Source: an uncultured Clostridia bacterium (GTDB taxonomy: Bacteria > Bacillota > Clostridia > Saccharofermentanales > Saccharofermentanaceae). From it: a stretch of DNA of 11,592 nucleotides. The notes under the pieces were generated by a model that did not search any database, was not told the origin of the DNA, and saw nothing but the letters and a program-made list of their open reading frames with translations. The stretch is taken from NCBI GenBank assembly GCA_946405115.1, contig CAMJGB010000045.1:1-11592 (forward strand), read 5' to 3'. The translations under genes and the position numbers were made by a program. This document shows positions 8,269-11,592 of the stretch, one piece after another (the first letter of the stretch is position 1; each line of letters starts with the position of its first letter).

Positions 8269-9669
8269 TTATTTGCCTATACAAAATCTCGAGAATATTG
8301 TCTCAACAAGCTCGTCCGATACCACGCGTCCCGTTATCTGTCCGCTGTCGTCGAGAGCCGCTCTTATCACCTGCGAGCACACGTCAACGCCAAGCCCCGA
8401 CTTAAGTATGCCTATGGCTTCATCAAGCTTTCCTGCAGCGCTTCTTAGAAGGTCCGCATGTCTTGCACTTAATACGGTTATGTCACTCGCATTAAGTCCG
8501 CCTGCGCTCTCATAAGCTTCCTTTACAAACTTGCCTATAAGCTCTGTGTTGATGTCTTCCTTAACGGATACGGAAGCAAATCCCGTCACACCCATGGTGT
8601 TAAGCGAAGTCTTTATCTCATCTTCCAAAGGATTTGCACCCTTATCGCTCTTTGTGAAAAGAACCTTTACCTTGGACGCATCAAGACCTGACATCGTCTC
8701 CTTAACCGCATCGTAAGATGCATCGGGAGCAATAAGATACAGCACAAGGTCTGCTTCAGACGCTGCGATGGAGGCAAGCTTAACTCCTATGGCCTCGATC
8801 TTGTCATCTGTCTCACGGATACCTGCAGTATCAACGAAAGTAACGGGGATGCCTTCTATCTCGGTATTAAACTCAAGCGTATCTCTCGTGGTTCCGGGAA
8901 CATCGGTTACGATGGCTCTGTCAAAACCCGCGAGGAAATTAAGAAGCGTACTCTTGCCGCTGTTCGGAAGACCTAAGATCGCAACCTTCATGCGTTCGGT
9001 AAGAAGTCTTCCTCTTCCGAAGCTGTCAGCAAGGCGGGACAATGTGTTCCTTGAATCCGTAAGCTTATCCTCAACTGCCTTGGTATTCTCTGGCGTATCA
9101 TCGTGCTCCGGAAATTCGATCATCATCTCGATGTTGGATAAAGCTTCATAAAGCTTGTTCTCAGCTTCCGTGATCTCACTTCTAAGCTTACCCATAAGCT
9201 GGGAGTTAGAAGCATCAAGGGCACGCGCGGAGTCGGCACTTATGACATTCATGACGGCCTCAGCTTCCGTTAAGTCGAGCTTGCCGTTAATGAAAGCAGT
9301 CTTTGTGAACTCTCCGGGAGCCGCCGGGCGGATACCCGACTCGTATAAAACACGCAAAATCTCCTGTCTGACAGCCTGGCCGCCGTGACAGGAGATCTCT
9401 AACATATCTTCGCCTGTATAAGAGTGCGGTGCCTCATAGAAAGTCACCACAACATTGTCGATAGTCTTGTTTGTCTTAGGATCTAAGAATCTTGCGTAAG
9501 CTGATTCATAACCCTTAAGAGAAGTAAGAGCCGCATCTGTCCTTTCACCGGTCGTACGAAGTATCTTTACGGCTTTGGAAGCCAGCTCGGATACGCCTTC
9601 GCCCGATGCCCTTATCACCGCAATTCCGGATACACCTGCAGGTGTCGATAAGGCACAGAAAGGCTCCAT
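8269..9669 (-). CDS. mnmE: tRNA modification GTPase MnmE (TrmE)
   Basis: Potassium-dependent, dimerising GTPase partner of MnmG in wobble-uridine modification. The 466-residue protein has an N-terminal tetrahydrofolate-binding domain (about 1-120), a helical domain, an inserted G domain, and the C-terminal Cys motif CIGK (463-466). G-domain motifs are G1 GLPNSGKS (233-240, with Asn236 at the potassium-coordinating place), G2 PGTTRD (258-263), and G3 DTAG (280-283). G4 is TKSD (339-342), where NKxD is usual. The Asn-to-Thr change keeps the Lys and Asp and resembles the TKxD of dynamins, so the enzyme is probably active. The start ATG at 9669 gives the expected short N terminus before the STPAGVSGIAVIRASG segment. 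The gene follows jag by 12 bases, with AGGAG at the jag stop and AAGG closer to the start. Confidence 0.97.
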   Translation of the reverse strand: MEPFCALSTPAGVSGIAVIRASGEGVSELASKAVKILRTTGERTDAALTSLKGYESAYARFLDPKTNKTIDNVVVTFYEAPHSYTGEDMLEISCHGGQAVRQEILRVLYESGIRPAAPGEFTKTAFINGKLDLTEAEAVMNVISADSARALDASNSQLMGKLRSEITEAENKLYEALSNIEMMIEFPEHDDTPENTKAVEDKLTDSRNTLSRLADSFGRGRLLTERMKVAILGLPNSGKSTLLNFLAGFDRAIVTDVPGTTRDTLEFNTEIEGIPVTFVDTAGIRETDDKIEAIGVKLASIAASEADLVLYLIAPDASYDAVKETMSGLDASKVKVLFTKSDKGANPLEDEIKTSLNTMGVTGFASVSVKEDINTELIGKFVKEAYESAGGLNASDITVLSARHADLLRSAAGKLDEAIGILKSGLGVDVCSQVIRAALDDSGQITGRVVSDELVETIFSRFCIGK

Positions 9670-9681
9670 ATCAGTTAAGCC

Positions 9682-10386
9682 TTACTCCTGTGCGGATACA
9701 GGACTTACGATTACGCGTCTGTTGGACTCGTCGCCCTCAGAATGAGTAGTAACGCCCTCTACACCCTGGAGATAAGAATGAACCATTCTTCTCTCAGCAG
9801 GATTCATGGGTTCCATAGCTACATCCTTGTTGTAACGGAGAGCCTTGGAAGCAGCACGGTCAGCGAGACCTTCGATGATTCTCTCTCTGTGCTTTCTGTA
9901 ACCGCCTACATCGAGGTGAACGTGAACTCTCTCCTCGCTGTGCTTGTTAGCGATGAGGTTTGTCATGTATGTGATAGCCTCGAGAGTCTCACCGTGACGG
10001 CCGATTGCAGCACCGCAGTCAGCGCCGGATACGGAAATGTAGATTGTATCGTCCTCTCTGTAGGAATCCATGTTGCCGTGAATGCCGATACCGGAAAGAA
10101 CCTCAGCTACGAAAGAAACAGCAGCATCCTCTGCCTCGCTTACAGCATCACCTTCGTAGTTCTCATCGTCACCGTAGTAAACAACTTCTTCCTCAGATGC
10201 ATCCTCTACGTTAGCTGTAACCTTAACCTCAGCCTGCTTGCCGAGTCCGAGGAAACCACCCTCATTCTCATTCAATACTTCGATAGTAGCCTGATCTTCT
10301 GTAACACCGAGCTCCTCGAGAGCTGCAGCCTTTGCTTCTTCAACTGTCTTACCGGTCTTTACAACTGACTTTTCCATATAATCCAC
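9682..10386 (-). CDS. jag: RNA-binding protein Jag/KhpB (SpoIIIJ-associated)
   Basis: KhpB pairs with KhpA as an RNA-binding regulator of cell elongation and division in Gram-positive bacteria. It was first named for its place next to spoIIIJ (yidC). The 234-residue protein has a Jag-N domain (about 1-60, with GFLGLGKQAEVKV), an acidic linker (about 61-90), and a KH domain with GxxG as GRHG (129-132). A C-terminal R3H domain follows, with Arg199 and His203 in the R-x3-H signature. The start is uncertain: GTG at 10386 lies 4 bases after AGGAGG (10391-10396), while in-frame ATG at 10377 lies 13 bases after it. The shorter form would have 231 residues and resembles many family members. It sits 14 bases after yidC, as in most Firmicutes. 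Confidence 0.95.
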   Translation of the reverse strand: MDYMEKSVVKTGKTVEEAKAAALEELGVTEDQATIEVLNENEGGFLGLGKQAEVKVTANVEDASEEEVVYYGDDENYEGDAVSEAEDAAVSFVAEVLSGIGIHGNMDSYREDDTIYISVSGADCGAAIGRHGETLEAITYMTNLIANKHSEERVHVHLDVGGYRKHRERIIEGLADRAASKALRYNKDVAMEPMNPAERRMVHSYLQGVEGVTTHSEGDESNRRVIVSPVSAQE

Positions 10387-10400
10387 ATAGCCTCCTGCTA

Positions 10401-11420
10401 TTACTTTCTCTTCTTATTCTTCTTGTGCTTCTCATCCTTGTCGGAAGAGTTCTTCTTGAATACTTCTGCCTTCTTCTGCTCCATCTCGAGCTTCTTAAGC
10501 TCATAGGGCTTAGTGAACATGAAGTATGTAAGTACCTGTGTAAGGATTCCCATGAGTCCGCCGATTACCCAGTAAAGACCCATTGCTGCGGGAAGTGTAA
10601 ATGTTGTGATGAGCATGATGAGAGGCATCATCCAAGTCATCATCTTGGTTGTCATCTCAGCCTGATCGTTAGGTGTCTGACCTGCACGTGCGGGGTTGAG
10701 CTGCTCTCTCTTCTTAGCTTCCTGCTGCTCCTTGTAACCGGGCTTGAGCCATGTAGCCATCTTCATGGAGATGAGGTTCGTAGCGATTACGAGAACAGGG
10801 AAAATCAACAAAGGAATGTATGTACCGGGATCTGACATGATCTTAACGGGATTCCACTCGGGTGTCTTTGTAAGATCCATTCCGAGGAAGTTAAGGTCAA
10901 GGAGCTGTCCCATTGCGATGTAACCCTTGCTTATACATTCGTTAAGGAAATCGCTGTTGTTATTGAGGATCTCGATAAGCGGGATATGAAGTACATCTGT
11001 AAGTCTCTTAGAAGCTACAAGTCCTTCGCTGTTCGCAAGATCGATCATGGCCTGAACGTTCTCTCTTGATACCTGTGAAAGGTAGATCAAAGGTCCGGAA
11101 ACGATTCTGTAGATAGGCCAGATAAGGAACAACTGAATGAAAGGAAGAATGCAGCCTGAGAAGCTTACGCCGTTCTCCTGCTGAAGCTTCATTACCTCTT
11201 CCTGGTACTTCTGCTTGTCGTCGCCATACTTACGCTGAAGCTCTGCAGTCTTGCTGGAGAGCGCCTGCATCTTGATCATGGACTTCTGGGACTTGATGTT
11301 AAGCGGGATCAATGCCGCTCTGATGATTACCGTGAGCATAATGATAGCCATACCGTAGTTGCCGAAGAAATCGAACAACACTCTGGTAAGCCATCCGAAA
11401 AACTGGTAAAGCAATGTCAT
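10401..11420 (-). CDS. yidC: Membrane protein insertase YidC (SpoIIIJ/OxaA family)
   Basis: Inserts and folds inner-membrane proteins, alone or with SecYEG. The 339-residue protein is of the Gram-positive type without the large periplasmic domain of E. coli YidC. TM1 is about residues 22-40 with the conserved groove Arg34 (VIIRAALIPL). A cytoplasmic helical hairpin follows (about 45-85, charged, with KYQEEVMKLQQENG), then a hydrophobic segment at about 88-107. Further membrane segments are at about 201-220, 264-283 and 284-303. The tail from about 304 is strongly basic and ends KKNKKRK, which fits ribosome contact. I see no lipobox Cys; the N terminus goes straight into the first amphipathic stretch. 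It starts 4 bases after the yidD stop, and AAGGAG in the end of yidD is 13 bases upstream, longer than usual. Confidence 0.97.
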   Translation of the reverse strand: MTLLYQFFGWLTRVLFDFFGNYGMAIIMLTVIIRAALIPLNIKSQKSMIKMQALSSKTAELQRKYGDDKQKYQEEVMKLQQENGVSFSGCILPFIQLFLIWPIYRIVSGPLIYLSQVSRENVQAMIDLANSEGLVASKRLTDVLHIPLIEILNNNSDFLNECISKGYIAMGQLLDLNFLGMDLTKTPEWNPVKIMSDPGTYIPLLIFPVLVIATNLISMKMATWLKPGYKEQQEAKKREQLNPARAGQTPNDQAEMTTKMMTWMMPLIMLITTFTLPAAMGLYWVIGGLMGILTQVLTYFMFTKPYELKKLEMEQKKAEVFKKNSSDKDEKHKKNKKRK

Positions 11421-11424
11421 AGAT

Positions 11425-11569
11425 CTATCTTATCTCCTTACGCGGAACCGGGTCGTAGCCCCCCTTCGAAAAGGGATTGCACCGAAGAATCCGCCATATT
11501 CCAAGGGGGAGTCCTTTCAAGACTCCGTGAATTTCCAGGCATTCGATCATGTATTCGGATTATTTTCAT
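11425..11569 (-). pseudogene. yidD: yidD remnant, N-terminal half missing and out of frame
   Basis: On the minus strand 11559-11425 encodes [16 protein letters not shown] followed by [20 protein letters not shown] and a short end. This is the typical C-terminal half of YidD, the small amphipathic protein that helps YidC insert membrane proteins, in its normal place just before yidC. Just upstream in this frame are TAA (11560-11562) and TGA (11566-11568), so the amphipathic N terminus and the usual PTC before SEY are absent. An ATG at 11569 opens with MKII, like a normal YidD start, but in another frame. It reads 43 meaningless codons to a stop at 11438. The simplest reading is an internal deletion of about 25 codons joining start and middle out of frame. 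It is either a real lesion or an assembly error near the sequence edge. The identity of the fragment is firm; the cause is not. Confidence 0.8.
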
Positions 11570-11592
11570 ATCTCACCGAAGAAGAAAGCGTC

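Noticed and set aside
9742..10368. 208-codon open frame antisense to jag
   Set aside because: It mirrors jag codon bias, has no ribosome site or recognisable motif, and the opposite strand carries intact KH and R3H domains.
11438..11569. 43-codon frame starting MKIIRIHDR at the right end
   Set aside because: Only the first few codons look like a YidD start. The rest is the out-of-frame reading of the conserved yidD 3' half, so it is treated as part of the broken gene.

Overview
This window is an ordinary housekeeping segment of a low-to-mid GC Gram-positive chromosome, most likely class Clostridia. The gene order and protein sequences (clostridial-type short YidC, Jag/KhpB, a GyrA with [10 protein letters not shown], a D,D-carboxypeptidase ending in a transmembrane anchor) support this. 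I cannot name the genus from sequence reading alone. No mobile element, CRISPR array, tRNA or rRNA was seen.

Reading the minus strand from the right edge, the order is yidD (damaged), yidC, jag/khpB, mnmE, mnmG, rsmG. This is the conserved block that in most Firmicutes follows rpmH-rnpA and lies next to oriC. Gaps are tiny: 4 nt yidD-yidC, 14 nt yidC-jag, 12 nt jag-mnmE, 1 nt mnmE-mnmG, and an 8-bp overlap mnmG-rsmG. This points to one operon whose promoter lies beyond the right edge. YidD and YidC serve membrane-protein insertion, KhpB binds RNA, MnmE and MnmG together modify tRNA wobble uridines, and RsmG methylates 16S rRNA.

After an AT-rich gap of about 130 bp with its own extended -10 promoter and a palindromic leader, a second minus-strand unit follows: gyrA, then a penicillin-binding-protein-type D-Ala-D-Ala carboxypeptidase (dacA-like) whose start overlaps the gyrA stop by 8 bp. 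This unit ends at a strong GC-rich hairpin.

The left end carries one plus-strand gene, an L-lactate/malate dehydrogenase-family enzyme (ldh), convergent with dacA and with its own terminator. The 295 bases before its start are AT-rich. They hold a plausible promoter and a small palindrome but no believable gene.

I found no sign of a new multi-gene system. The points most worth checking are the damaged yidD at the right edge, the Arg at the substrate-specificity position of the LDH, the Ala at the quinolone-contact position of GyrA, the hairpin in the gyrA leader, the TKSD G4 motif of MnmE, and the gyrA-dacA coupling.
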